From Diogma glabrata (Eukaryota > Arthropoda > Insecta > Diptera > Cylindrotomidae): a stretch of DNA of 64,000 bases. Each line of letters begins with the position of its first letter. Within the stretch, counting starts at the first letter, position 1. The notes beneath the pieces were generated by a model. That model saw nothing but the letters and a program-made list of their open reading frames with translations, was not told the DNA's origin and did no database searches. Below are positions 32,037 through 47,560 of this stretch, one piece after another. The stretch spans positions 380,097,306 to 380,161,305 of the forward strand of contig OY856187.1 in the NCBI GenBank assembly GCA_963693315.1, given 5' to 3'. The position numbers and the translations under genes are program-made.

Positions 32037-34830
32037 CCCAATATTGTCCAAAAACTAGTCAATTCTTTGTCAATAAAGTCTTTATCTTTTTTCAAAGTGC
32101 CATTAAAATTGTTTAATGAATGAAATCTGTATGCTCCCAACAAACTTTAAAAACCAAGTGTGAAAAGTCAGCATTTGTATGGTAGATCGCCGCCACTTTG
32201 ATCAATGTGTCCTAAAAGATGATAATTTTCTTCTTACACTAATTGAAACCTTTCGATAAGTTTCATCATAATCACTTCATTATTGTAGGCTGTAATGTGC
32301 ATAAAGATACTGAAAAAACTGTCAACAATTAAAAAAATTTTTTTTTTACCGGAAGCAAAAAACCGGAAGTTGGGATGCAGAATTTTTGTAAATCATACTA
32401 AATGCTTATGTACAAAGTTTCATCCAATTCGATTATCAGGTACCGATGTTATTGAGCTTAAAAAAAAACAGGTGTATGGGACACCCCCCACCACTTTGTT
32501 CACTATCGCTCAAAAACTAATCAGTTCTTTGCCATACATGTTTGCATTTTTTTCCAAAGTGTCATCAAAATTGGTTCACGAACGAATGCTGTGTGCTCCC
32601 AACAAACATTGAAAAAATGATGACACAGTAAACAGGTGTTCAGGAGACCCCGTACCACTTATCCCAATATTGTCCAAAAACTAATCAGTCCTTGTCATTT
32701 AAGTTTTCATCTTTTTCCAAAGTTTCATTAAAATAAGTTAATGAATGAAGCCTGTATGCTCCCAACAAACTTTAAAAACAAAGTGTGAAAAGTCAGCAGT
32801 TGTATGGTAGACCCCCCGCCACTTTGATCAATGTGTCCGAAAAGATGATAATTATCTTCTTACACTAATTGGAACCCTATTTCATAAGTTTCATCATAAT
32901 CACTTCATTATTGTAGGCTGTAGTGTGCATAAAGACACTGAAAAAACTTCAAAAAAGCACAAAAAAATTTTTTTTTACCGGAAGTGAAAAACCGGAAGTT
33001 GGGATGCAGATTGTGAACCGTACTACATACTCATGTACCAAGTTTCATCCAATTCGCTTATCAGGTACAGAAGTTATAGAGCTTTCAAAAAAACAGGTGC
33101 TCCAGGGACCCCCCACCACTTTGTTCACTATCACTCAAAAACTAATCAGTTCTTTGCCATACATATTTGCATTTTTTTCCAAAGTGTCATCAAAATTCGT
33201 TCACGAACGAATGCTGTGTGCTTCCAACAAACATTGAAAAAAGTGTGACACATTAAACAGGTGTTCGGGAGGACCATCACCACTTATTCCAATATTATCC
33301 AAAAACTAATCAGTTCTTTGTTACTTAAGTGTCCATCTTTTTCCAAAGTGTCATTAAAATAAATTAATGAATGAAGTCTATATGCTGCCAACAAACTTAA
33401 AAAGCAAAGTGTGAAAAGTCAGCATTTGTATGGTAGACCCCCCACCACTTTGATCAATGTGTCCCAAAACAAGATAATTATCTTTTCACACTAATTGGAA
33501 CCCTATTCCATAAATTTCATCATAATCACTTCATTATTGTAGGCTGTAGTGTGCATAAAGACACTGAAAAAACTTCAAAAAAGTACAAAAAAAATTTTTT
33601 TCCGGAAGTGAAAAACCGAAAGTTGGGATGCAGAACTATTGTAAACCATACTACATACACATGTACCAAGTTTCATCCAATTCGCTTATTAAGTACAGAA
33701 GTTATAGAGCTTTCAAAAAAACAGGTGCTCCAGGGACCCCCCACCACTTTGTTCACTATCGCTCAAAAACTAATCAGTTCTTTGCCATACATGTTTGCAT
33801 CTTTTTCCAAAGTGTCATCAAAATTCGTTCACGAACGAATGCTGTGTGCTCCCAAAAAAACATTGAAAAAAGTGTGACACATTAAACAGGTTTTCGGGAG
33901 GACCCCCACCACTTATTCCAATATTATCCAAAAACTAATCAGTTCTTTGTTACTTAAGTCTCCATCTTTTTCCAAAGTGTCATTAAAATAAATTAATGAA
34001 TGAAGTCTGTATGCTCCCAACAAACTTAAAAAACAAAGTGTGAAAAGTCAGCATTTGTATGGTAGACCCCCCACCACTTTGATCAATGTGTCCCAAAACA
34101 AGATAATTATCTTTTCACACTAATTGGAACCCTATTCCATAAGTTTCATCATAATCACTTCATTATTGTAGGCTGTAGTGTGCATAAAGACACTGAAAAA
34201 AGTTCAAAAAAGTACAAAAAAAATTTTTTACCGGAAGTGCATAACCGGAAGTTGGGATGCAGAACTATTGTAAACTGTACTACATACTCATGTACCAAGT
34301 TTCATCCAATTCGCTTATCAGGTACAGAAGTTATAGAGCTTTCAAAAAAACAGGTGCTCCAGGGACCCCCCACCACTTTGTTCACTATCGCTCAAAAACT
34401 AATCACTTCTTTGTCATACATGTTTGCGTCTTTTTCCAAAGTGTCATCAAAATTCATTAACGAATGAATGTTTTATGCTCCCAACAAACATAAAAACTTT
34501 GTGGAAAAAACCACCTGTTGTATGGTGGACCCCCAACCCTTTATCCAATGTGCTCCAAAAGCTGATAAAATCTTTCTCATGTTATCTAAAAGCTTTTCGC
34601 AGCGTTTCATGAAAATCGATCGGTAATTGTAGGCTACAGTAGGGATAAACACCTGAAAAAAAACTTTTTAACCGGAAGTGACAAACCGGAAGTTGGTGTG
34701 CAAAAATATTGGAAACAGTACTAAAACCTTATATACTAAGTTTCAATAAGATCATAGCCCGGGATCAGAAGTTATTCAAGATTTAAACTTAGAGGTGTTC
34801 GGAGACCCCCCGCCATTTTGTCCAAATTTG
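32037..34830. repeat. 628-bp higher-order satellite, about four units
   Basis: TGTAGTGTGCATAAAG (first copy TGTAATGTGC) recurs at 32291, 32919, 33545 and 34174, spacings 628, 626 and 629. Within a unit the theme CCACCACTT ... CAAAAACTAATCAG ... TTTTTCCAAAGTGTCAT ... CAACAAAC occurs three times, about 165, 165 and 298 bp apart, so this is a higher-order repeat. The last unit is degenerate. Long open frames across it are repeats of one translation and are not genes. Confidence 0.9.
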
Positions 34831-35182
34831 AAATGAATCCGGATCTTCCATTTTCAAGTGAACTTGTATCATTTGCCAAAGTTTCATGCAGACATTAATT
34901 TAAACTTAAATTTTTATAAATTTTGTTTAATTTGAATATCTTAAAGTAGAATTTCGGATAAAAGCTATCATTTTATTTTAAAATACAAAACGAAATATGT
35001 CAAATGTCATGGATGAAGAACGCACAGATATATAAATTACATACTTCAAAATATATTCGTGTAGCCACACGTAATTATTCTTCCTTATATATTTATTCAA
35101 TGCTTTAAGCTCTCCAATTTGAAGTCAAACTTTTTTATTGATCAATATATTTGATAGTGTGATATCGCCTCATAAATTTGGG

Positions 35183-35565
35183 TTAGCCAATAGATGGTGC
35201 CGTATTTGTATTTAAAATGTTGTTTTTAATGTCAAAGTTTTGAAAATTCACTACGCTTGCTTTTCCCAATTGTCGTGTGTGGTTAGTAAATAAATTAAAT
35301 AAATTTGAATTTATGTTGCCTTTGTCGATATTAATTGCGTTTATGTTCTTATGAATGTAAAGGGATTCAAAAGCATTTAATTTATTGCTGTCGTGCACCT
35401 CTTTCTTTAACCTCATATTATCTATTGAAAATTTTAAATAATCATGTTATTTTCCAAAACATGTTTTGCTATTGGGGTTTTATTAGGTTGGTCTGTTTTA
35501 ATGTATACAGAATTTTCCTTAAAGTGTTTCTTCAAAACCCTACGCGTCTGCCCGTATAATATTTT
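35183..35565 (-). pseudogene. Penelope-like element C-terminus (GIY-YIG part)
   Basis: On the minus strand one frame reads LYGQTRRVLKKHFKEN and then TPIAKHVLENNMII. After a stop and a frame change it reads LKKEVHDSNKLNAFESLYIH and NIDKGNINSNLFNL. This is the order at the end of Penelope-type proteins: the GIY-YIG endonuclease half (Y-x-GQT ... R ... H), then E-x-x-K-L-D-A-x-E-S and the final SxLF motif. RT is absent. It is a 5'-truncated dead copy, of a different subfamily from the one at 40.7 kb. Confidence 0.68.
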
Positions 35566-35609
35566 TATAGTAATCACCACAAGATAGTTCTTAAACACCG
35601 ACTTTACAA

Positions 35610-35990
35610 ACGATTAAATCGATTAAAGCTCAAAATTACGAAATGGGCTCCCCGCACAAATACTTTACAGAGAAGCATAGTTGATCAAACACGGATGGCA
35701 ATCATGATGAACAAACTAATTAAAAATGGTGGGACTTAGCTGGCAACACGTATGCAATAGTAATTTTTAAACGGCAACAATTCATTACCGAATTAATTAG
35801 ATACTCCCGCAGGAAGATTTGTAAGATTAAAAAATTTTGATCTATGGGTGTGACAACCCCGCGTACTTAGGTCCTTGCTATTTGCATATGAGTTAGCTTG
35901 AGATATCATACACCACAGGCAATAGCAGTGAGATATCACTAGCCAAAGTGATATCTTAGGGGTTTCGGCGGATGAACTTTCTTAATCAAC
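35610..35990. repeat. Dispersed repeat family D1, copy 2
   Basis: This copy is homologous to 4285-4600 and, at its right part, to about 54520-54605. The right part contains TTGCTATTTGC ... GGCAATAGCAGTGA, a short inverted pair also seen in the third copy, and a palindromic GATATCACT ... AGTGATATC. Probably a MITE end. Confidence 0.65.
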
Positions 35991-36059
35991 GAAAGCACCC
36001 TTAGTCTTAGTTATAGTATTAATATTCTTTGATGATGATGATGACACGCTATTTTTTTT

Positions 36060-36625
36060 TTTAAATAAAATGTGTTGGGTTGTACGAATTACAATGTGTG
36101 CAAGAACATAAAATAACAACCTTTGAAGAATAAGGTCCCACAACAACATGCTTTCTAAGGTGCTGATGGACGCAAATTTTTTATTTTTGTATACTTTTTT
36201 AAAGAATGAACTTTTTCGCTTGCTCGAAGAAATGAGCTTCCACATAACTATTATATATGCCGGGTTTAAGCCTTGAGCAAAACCATGTTTTTCATGATCT
36301 TAGTATATGCTTCTAGTATATGCTTCGATAATTGGTAACCCAATTTAGCTTTGTTCCTACAAATTTGAAAAAAAAACATTTTATTTTTATTTCCTCCATT
36401 TTATCATGAAATATTGCCCTGTGTCGTTTATTATTATGTGAAACGATTTATTGTTTAGTTTTCCATTCTTTAAAAAGAATATAAAAAACCAAAAGATAAG
36501 AAATTTGCGTTCATCATCTTAAAAAATATGATGTTGTGGAACTTAGGACTTAAAGGGTTTTATGTGTTGTTGTGACACATATTGTTATTCCAACTACACA
36601 ACACATTTTATTAAAAAAATATGTC
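36060..36625. repeat. Inverted repeat, arms of about 150 bp
   Basis: 36060-36215 (minus) and 36465-36625 (plus) are homologous. Shared blocks are AAATTTGCGT, TGTTGTGG, and ACAACACATTTTATT or CAACACATTTTATT. The arms are diverged. The right arm runs directly into the helicase relic, so the arms may be part of the same old element. Confidence 0.6.
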
Positions 36626-36679
36626 AAATATTTTGAAATAGCACAAATTTTTTTAAAATTTTCGGTGAAAAAGATGATG

Positions 36680-36928
36680 AACAATGTCATTGAAGCTACA
36701 ATTTTGAATGGAAAATTCAAAAGGGAAGATGTACTGTTGCTACGCATTTCAATGATCCCAACAGATATGGCATTTTAATTCAAACGTTTAGTTTCCAGTG
36801 CGACTCACTTTTGCGATGACCATCAACATAGCACAAGGACAATTGCTGCAAGGATGTGGACTAGGTAGATTTGGAGAATCTGTACTTCTCACATTTGGAC
36901 AACTGTATGTGGCCAGCTAACGTCGGAA
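36680..36928 (+). pseudogene. Helitron Pif1-like helicase C-terminal relic
   Basis: The translation reads NNVIEATILNGKFKRED and ISMIPTDMAF, a stop, then FKRL. After one frameshift near 36795 it continues FPVRLTFAMTINIAQGQ ... FGQLYVAS. These are the last motifs of the Pif1-like helicase of Helitrons (the IPRIPMIPTD-like linker, motif V FAMTINKAQGQ, motif VI GQLYVACSR). The Rep nuclease and earlier helicase motifs are absent. It lies about 440 bp left of the HINE at 37365 but may derive from a different Helitron family. Confidence 0.82.
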
Positions 36929-37473
36929 TTCCTTCTGATTTATTCGTGTACGCGTCCGTCTAGATGACGTGTAAGCACACGAATAAAGAAATAGAATTAA
37001 AAAGACATTTTGAAATGTTTCCTTATTAAAATAAATAATTGTTGCAATAAAAATGATACAATGTAAATTGAATGTTATGTACGTTTAGTTTGACTGAAAC
37101 AACTGAAAAAACAACAACAATTGTATTAAATTTTTCGTTGTTTCAAATGCTTCAGTCAAATCGAGCACGGCTGTTATCAAAACGAGTTTTCTTGAATTTC
37201 CTTTCTTATGAAATACCGACAATATGCGACGGGTATAATGTTAAATAAATTTAAGTTTTACACTATTTGCTGTAAACTAAATAAAGGTTTGAGAGATTTT
37301 TAGAGTGATTAAGCTTGAAGTAATTATTTTAATTCACATAAATTTTGCAATTTTATAGCATTTTAGGTAGATTTCATATAAAAATCTACCTATTACAATG
37401 GGCTTCATCTCGGAATTTCGGAAAAAATTTTGTGCCAAACGACTATATATGATAAGCGGAGACGAAAAAACAA

Positions 37474-37781
<308 letters not shown>

Positions 37782-37799
37782 GATATGAGATATAACGAA

Positions 37800-38760
37800 A
37801 ACGACCGGCACTCTCACGGTCGCATTTGTTGAGGTAGATCAAAAAAATTTTCTGTACTTGTGTGTTTTAATAATATCTTGGACAAGTTCGTGAATCAGCA
37901 AAATCCAACACGTGGTTAAGAAACTAGAGGCTTTTTTCTGAAAAAAATTGATTTTTTAAAACCGTTATAACGGCCGTTTGGATACTAATATTTCAAAAAA
38001 TTTAACAAATTTAAAATCTTTGGAACCTTTTTTATCAATTTGTTTCAAAAATAAACCGCTGCAGTTAGAGGTTCCTGAGTGAGCGGCTCCAACAAAAAAG
38101 TTTGCAAAAAAAAATTTTTTTTTTTAAATAACCGGCACTCTCACGGTCGCATTTGTAAGGCCAGATCAAAAAACCTTTTCTTAAAATGTGCGTTTTATTA
38201 ATATCTTGGACAAGTTCGTAAATCAGCCCAATCCGACACATGGTTAAGAAACTAGAAGCTTTATACTAGAAAAAAACTCTGTTTTTTAGATCCGTTATAA
38301 CGGCCGTTTGGATTCTAACATTTTTTAAAACTTCATAAATTTAGAATTTTTGAAACCTTTTTAATCAGTTTCTTTCAAAAAAAAGACCTCTGCAGTTGGA
38401 GGTTTCTGAGTGAGCGGCTCCAACAAAAAAGCTTGTAAAACACAAAATGCGTTTGAATCAACCGGCGCTTTCACGGTTGCATTTCTAGAGCCAGATCAAA
38501 AAACCTTTCTTAAAAATGTGTGTTTTATTAATATCTTTAACAAGTTCGTAAATCAGAAAAATCTGACACATGGTTAAGGAACTATAGGCTTTATACTAGA
38601 AAAAAAGTGGTTTTTTTAATCCGTTATAACGGCCGTTTGGATACTAATATTTTTAAAATCTTTATAAATTTAGAATCTGTGGAAACATTTTAATCCGTTT
38701 CTTATAAATATAAACCTCTGCAGTTAGAGGTTTTTGACTTGTTGGCTTCAACAAAAAAGT
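37800..38760. repeat. 328-bp tandem repeat of HINE1, about 2.9 copies
   Basis: CCGGCACTCTCACGGTCGCA or its variant starts units at 37805, 38132 and 38462. Each unit also carries the palindrome CCGTTATAACGG and CTGCAGTTRGAGGTT. A single diverged unit starts at about 50185 in HINE2. Confidence 0.88.
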
Positions 38761-39289
38761 TTGCAACAATCCCTAACTACAATTTCCAAAAACCTTATAA
38801 CAGTCAATGTCAACCTTATAACAGTCAAAAAAATAAAAGATTTGAATAGAAGAAATTAATTTTTTTTTCTTAGAAATAAACTATTTTGATATTTTGCAGC
38901 AATTGCACGACATATGATATAGAGTAGGTTTGTGTCATAAATTCTCACACACATGTTCTGTGGTAGATTTGATATTTGTTTGTTGCAAAATTGTATAGAT
39001 ATAATTTTGCTTGTAGGTAGCTAATTTTCTTTTTAAAATTTGTTCGATATCTGTTTGAAATTAGTTTGTTTTGTTTAAACTAATCTGATACATCAGATTT
39101 TACTGGCATACAAAACTGTCTGATCTCGAAATCTACCTATTTCTAGCGGATATACGTGCCGCTGGGACTTTTTTATTTTCTCTCAGAAAAACTTCTTTAA
39201 AACAGTTTTTGTGTGTTTCGTGTCGGGAACAAATACAATTTACAATTGTATAATCACAGATCGAGAATTCAATTTAAATAAAAATATGA

Positions 39290-39440
39290 GATAATGAAGT
39301 TTCAATTTAGAAATTATCTGAACATGAAAATTAAAATATGTTTCATTGTTGTTTCATCCACTGTGGCTGAGTCTGTAAGATGGCTTTGAACTATGATGTC
39401 TCTGATCAGTGTGAGTTCAATCCCGACAATAATTACTTAT
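39290..39440 (+). repeat. SINE-like repeat S1 with tRNA-like head (copy 2)
   Basis: Homologous to 9837-9985 on the opposite strand. The tRNA-like part has A-box-like TGTGGCTGAGTCTGTAAG and B-box GAGTTCAATCCCGAC, about 40 bp apart. A Pol III origin is plausible. Confidence 0.55.
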
Positions 39441-40060
39441 TATCGGGAATAATACTTTCAATAATTACTTTGAGCAATAATTACTCACAAAATCATCCAA
39501 AAATAAATATTCCCTTAATGTTGTATATATATGGAACATATATGCCAATATATTGACTGCGTGTAAGTTATTAGTTTCGCATTTATTTGCAACAATCCAT
39601 AATGACTTTAAAATGACTTAGGAAGTTCAATAAAGAGAAATATTTTTCATCCTATGAATTCACATTCTATGAATTCTAATACAAAAACTTCCAAAGAATT
39701 TTGATTTTTTTGCATCACTTCTTCTATTCCGTTTTTGCATCACTTCTTCTATACCTTCATCGAATGTATTGTCGCTATTCTTACAGCCCTTGCTGATCAT
39801 AAAATGACATAACGATCAAAATTGTTTGCAGCGTTTTTATAGTAACCTGCCGGTAAAGAAAGCGTATATTAAACCGCATGAGCACTGTGAAAATTTATGA
39901 ATCCATTTTTGTTCCGTATAATGTTCTATGTACCTGAAACCTTACACACCTGAAAACTTATTTGATTGCGTATTTTTTATATATAATACTATTTTTTTAT
40001 ATTTTACTGATCAACTAGAAAATACAGAAAATACATACCAGAAAATTATATATAATACTA
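39441..40060. other. Unassigned AT-rich stretch
   Basis: No domain or clear repeat apart from two close copies of TTTTGCATCACTTCTTCTAT near 39708 and 39731. Confidence 0.4.
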
Positions 40061-40184
40061 TTTTAGGTAGATTTCATATAAAAATCTACCTATTGGAATG
40101 TGCTTCATCTCGGAATTTCGGAAAAATTTTGGTGCCAAACGACTATATATGATAAGCGGAGACGGAAAATCAAAATGAAAAAAA

Positions 40185-40346
<162 letters not shown>

Positions 40347-40431
40347 TGATGTGATTTTTGGCTTGTCTATTATTTTAAATAATAAATTTTTTTGGATAAA
40401 GCCAATAAATAAAACAATATTTTTAAAAAAT

Positions 40432-40483
40432 TGTTTATCCAACAATTGTTTCGGTTTTTAATAAACCATCTTCAGGGATAACA
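40432..40483 (-). ncRNA. Hammerhead ribozyme candidate, left arm
   Basis: On the minus strand the parts are in hammerhead order: stem I UGUUAUCC, core CUGAAGA, stem II GGUUU/AAACC with an AUUAA loop, core GAAA and a tiny stem III (AC-AAUU-GU). Then come U at the cleavage position and the stem I partner GGAUAAACA. One U is unpaired between CUGAAGA and stem II, and stem I has one bulged A. Hammerheads with a very short stem III are described for Penelope-like elements. Activity is not shown. Confidence 0.68.
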
Positions 40484-40690
40484 TACAATACATATAATGA
40501 AAAATTCTGATACAAAAAATAAACACAACTTGACAAATGAAATAAAAAACTTATTATGAAAACTTACAATCAAAAAAGAAAAAGCTAACTATATAAAAAA
40601 TAATGAAAGAAAATACAAAACAATAATACAATGATAAAAAATTAGAAAATGTTAAGTAGAAAAAGCTCTATGATGTTTAATGTTTAAAAT

Positions 40691-42244
40691 AAGGTACCAA
40701 CTGCCAATATTCAAAAACATCTTAATAAAATGGTAATGACATGGGAAACTGAAGAACGAATATCGAAAGATCAAGGAAAATGGTTGCGTTCTTATTACGG
40801 TATACCTGCTACTTTATATGGTTTACCCAAAGTTCATAAAGCTGGTATCCCTCTTCGTCCAATTGTAAGTTCTATTGGAACACCGCTTTACAATTTATCG
40901 TCATTTTTATCTAGCATTTTAAATAAATTTGTGGGAAGAACTAAAACATTTGTCAAAAATGCAGAAGATTTAAAAGAAAAATTAAGTGAATATCAACTGG
41001 CCGATGACTATATTTTGATTTCTTTAGATGTTGTTTCTTTGTTTACAAACGTGGATAGTAATCTTGTTGTTCAAATTGTAAAACAAAATTGGATGGAAAT
41101 CAAAAAACTTAACAAGCTAAAATTGACAAAGGTACAATTTATGGAAGCATTAGAATTAGTTTTAAACAATTGTGAATTTACTTATAATCAGGAAGCATAT
41201 AAACAAATTTTCGGTAGTCCAATGGGATCTCCTGTAAGCCCATCTTGTGCTAATCTAATTATGGAATATGTTGAAAAAACTGTGTTAAAAGATATGACCT
41301 TCAAACCACCATTTTTCTTTAGATATGTGGACGACATTCTAACTGCTTGTCCCAAAAACAAAATACAAGATTTTCTAAATAAGTTTAATAATTTTAACAG
41401 GAATATACAGTTCACGATTGAAACAGAAAATGATTGCTGCCTACCGTTTTTAGATCTTATCATACATCGTCAAAGTAATGGCAAACTAATTACTGATTGG
41501 TTCCATAAGAAAACATGGTCAGGTAGATACTTGAACTTTAATTCATGGCTACCCTTATCTTATAAGAAAAACACTGTCACCTTAATGGTTAAAAAAATCT
41601 TGAGCTTATCTGATCCAAAATTCCATAACAAAAATTTAAATTTACTTTTTGAAACTCTCCAAAAAAATAATTATCCAGAAAACTTTATACGTAAATTAGT
41701 AAATCAACAAATTTACAGTAATGAAAACACTGTCTTAGCAAAATCAACATTGATGAACAACAACAAAATTTACATGACTATACCTTATGTCAAAAGTCTT
41801 TTCGAACAAATAAAACACTTGTTAAAAAACTTTAATTTCGAAGTTGTAGGAACAGCTAATAATAGTTTATATAACACTATTTTTTCAAAATTAAAAGATA
41901 AAATACCTATGAATATTGAATCCAATTTAGTTTATCAAGCTGATTGTGAATGTGGTAAATCTTACATAGGGCAAACACAGCAATATCTAGGAAAACGTAT
42001 AAAGCAACATCTAAACGACGCAAAAAAACAAAATAATGAAAATATCAGTGCATTATCCAACCATAAGAAAAGCTGCAGTACAGATCTACCCCTTCAAAAT
42101 TTCAAAATTTTGGATAAAGAAAAAAATTTAAACAAACGTAGAATTTTGGAAACGATTCGCATCAAACAAAATAAAAATTGTATAAATATACAAACTGATA
42201 CGAATTTTCTTCAAAACACTTATGATTTTGTTCTGCAAAACTAA
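40691..42244 (+). CDS. Penelope-like reverse transcriptase with GIY-YIG endonuclease (5'-truncated)
   Basis: The frame is open from the inner edge of the left arm (40691) to TAA at 42244. The first ATG is at 40730, but this is not a natural start, because the N-terminal third is missing. Residues are counted from that ATG: GLPKVHK (31-37), SLDVVSLFTN (98-107), GSPMGSPVSP (162-171), catalytic YVDD (199-202) and LPFLDL (238-243) form the Penelope-type RT. The C-terminal GIY-YIG endonuclease has VYQADCECGKSYIGQT (401-416), with Arg423 and His427, and the Cys-x-Cys that goes with the Penelope zinc-linked motif. A complete protein would be several hundred residues longer. There are no stops or frameshifts, so the copy is young or its enzyme half is conserved. 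The role is target nicking and reverse transcription. Confidence 0.93.
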   Translation, partial: KVPTANIQKHLNKMVMTWETEERISKDQGKWLRSYYGIPATLYGLPKVHKAGIPLRPIVSSIGTPLYNLSSFLSSILNKFVGRTKTFVKNAEDLKEKLSEYQLADDYILISLDVVSLFTNVDSNLVVQIVKQNWMEIKKLNKLKLTKVQFMEALELVLNNCEFTYNQEAYKQIFGSPMGSPVSPSCANLIMEYVEKTVLKDMTFKPPFFFRYVDDILTACPKNKIQDFLNKFNNFNRNIQFTIETENDCCLPFLDLIIHRQSNGKLITDWFHKKTWSGRYLNFNSWLPLSYKKNTVTLMVKKILSLSDPKFHNKNLNLLFETLQKNNYPENFIRKLVNQQIYSNENTVLAKSTLMNNNKIYMTIPYVKSLFEQIKHLLKNFNFEVVGTANNSLYNTIFSKLKDKIPMNIESNLVYQADCECGKSYIGQTQQYLGKRIKQHLNDAKKQNNENISALSNHKKSCSTDLPLQNFKILDKEKNLNKRRILETIRIKQNKNCINIQTDTNFLQNTYDFVLQN

Positions 42245-42461
42245 AAAATTTTTTATTTTGAACATTAAACATCATAGAGCTTTTTCTACTTAACATTTTC
42301 TAATTTTTTATCATTGTATTATTGTTTTGTATTTTCTTTCATTATTTTTTATATAGTTAGCTTTTTCTTTTTTGATTGTAAGTTTTCATAATAAGTTTTT
42401 TATTTCATTTGTCAAGTTGTGTTTATTTTTTGTATCAGAATTTTTCATTATATGTATTGTA

Positions 42462-42513
42462 TGTTATCCCTGAAGATAGTTTATTAAAAACCGAAACAAT
42501 TGTTGGATAAACA
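42462..42513 (+). ncRNA. Hammerhead ribozyme candidate, right arm
   Basis: The same layout as the left-arm copy, on the plus strand: TGTTATCC (42462-42469), CTGAAGA (42470-42476), stem II, GAAA (42493-42496), short stem III, T42504 and GGATAAACA (42505-42513). Stem II has an A where the left copy has G, which weakens it by one pair. The predicted cleavage site follows T42504. Confidence 0.62.
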
Positions 42514-42595
42514 ATTTTTTAAAAATATTGTTTATTTATTGGCTTTATCCAAAAAAATTTATTATTTAAAATAATAGACAAGCCAAAAATCACAT

Positions 42596-42998
<403 letters not shown>

Positions 42999-43198
42999 NN
43001 NNNNNNNNNNNNNNNNNNNNNNNNNNNNNNNNNNNNNNNNNNNNNNNNNNNNNNNNNNNNNNNNNNNNNNNNNNNNNNNNNNNNNNNNNNNNNNNNNNNN
43101 NNNNNNNNNNNNNNNNNNNNNNNNNNNNNNNNNNNNNNNNNNNNNNNNNNNNNNNNNNNNNNNNNNNNNNNNNNNNNNNNNNNNNNNNNNNNNNNNNN
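42999..43198. other. Assembly gap, exactly 200 N
   Basis: A run of exactly 200 N. Such round gaps usually stand for an unknown length. It sits between two (TA)n tracts, where assembly is difficult. Confidence 0.97.
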
Positions 43199-43218
43199 AG
43201 TTCAAAGTTGCCGCCCTA

Positions 43219-46424
<3,206 letters not shown>

Positions 46425-47560
46425 GTAAGTCTTTTATAAACCGAACACCTTTCTGACCGACCCATTTTTGATTTGGCTGAAATTTTTTTTAGGGGTTTTC
46501 TATCGAAAAAAAAGATATACGTGTTCGAGGATTTTTTTTTTTTTTGGAAAATAGAGCTGTTCTAAATTTCGAGAATTTCGTGATTTTCGGCTTGAAGGCT
46601 TATTTTCAAAAATTCATAACTTCGGTTTTATAGAAGATAGAAGGTTTGTCTTTTCTTTATTTGAAAGTTAAAAGATGGAATTTTTTAAAAATAAATACTT
46701 TCAACTAAAGTTATTAACAAATTCCTATTGTTATAAACAAATAAAATGTTAAAATTAAATTTTAACCATTGCCCCACTCATGAAATTAGTTTTTAATATT
46801 ATCATCGTATTCATCGTTCAATTTTCTATAAAAAAAGTATTTTTTTTTAATGGAGAAATGATATTTACTGTTAGAAATAAATTAATTTATCGAGCACGGG
46901 ACGACAAAAAGTTCCATATATGGGTCATTCTTTTACATACCGAACAGAATAGGACAAAATGTGACTAAGACATTTTTGATTCAGCTGAAAATTTTTTGAG
47001 GGTTCTAGATAAACATTACGATATACTTGTTTTCGGATTTTTTCTTTTTTTGGTTTTTTAGGGAAATATAGCGGTTCCAAATTCCGAGAATTTTGTGATT
47101 TTTGGCTTGAGATTTATAACTTCGGTTCTGGTAAAGATAGACACTTTTTGTTTGTTTTATTTTAAAGAATAGAGATGCAATTTAAAAAAAAATTGTTAAT
47201 TATAATAATTATTAACAAATTCCTATTGTTATAAACAAATAAAATTTTAAAATCAGTTTTTAGTAATTATATAAAAAAAATAAAGAGTGTTTAATGTAAT
47301 CATCGTCTTCTACGTTCAATTTTCAATAAGAAATGTATATTTAATTAGTAGAGAAATGAGTTTTATTGTTAGAAATGAACTAATTTATCGAGCGCGATAC
47401 GATAACAAATTTTATAAAGTTTTGTCGTCCGGCGCTGGAAAAATTAACTTATTTGTAACAGTAAAACTCATTTTTTCATTAATTAAATATACGTTTCTTG
47501 TTGAAAATTGAACGTAGAACACGATGATTACATTAAACACTCTTTATTTTTTTTATATAA

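Noticed and set aside
32295..34612. Series of about 100-codon plus-strand frames
   Set aside because: Same translation in each 628-bp unit, no recognisable protein and frame shifts between units.
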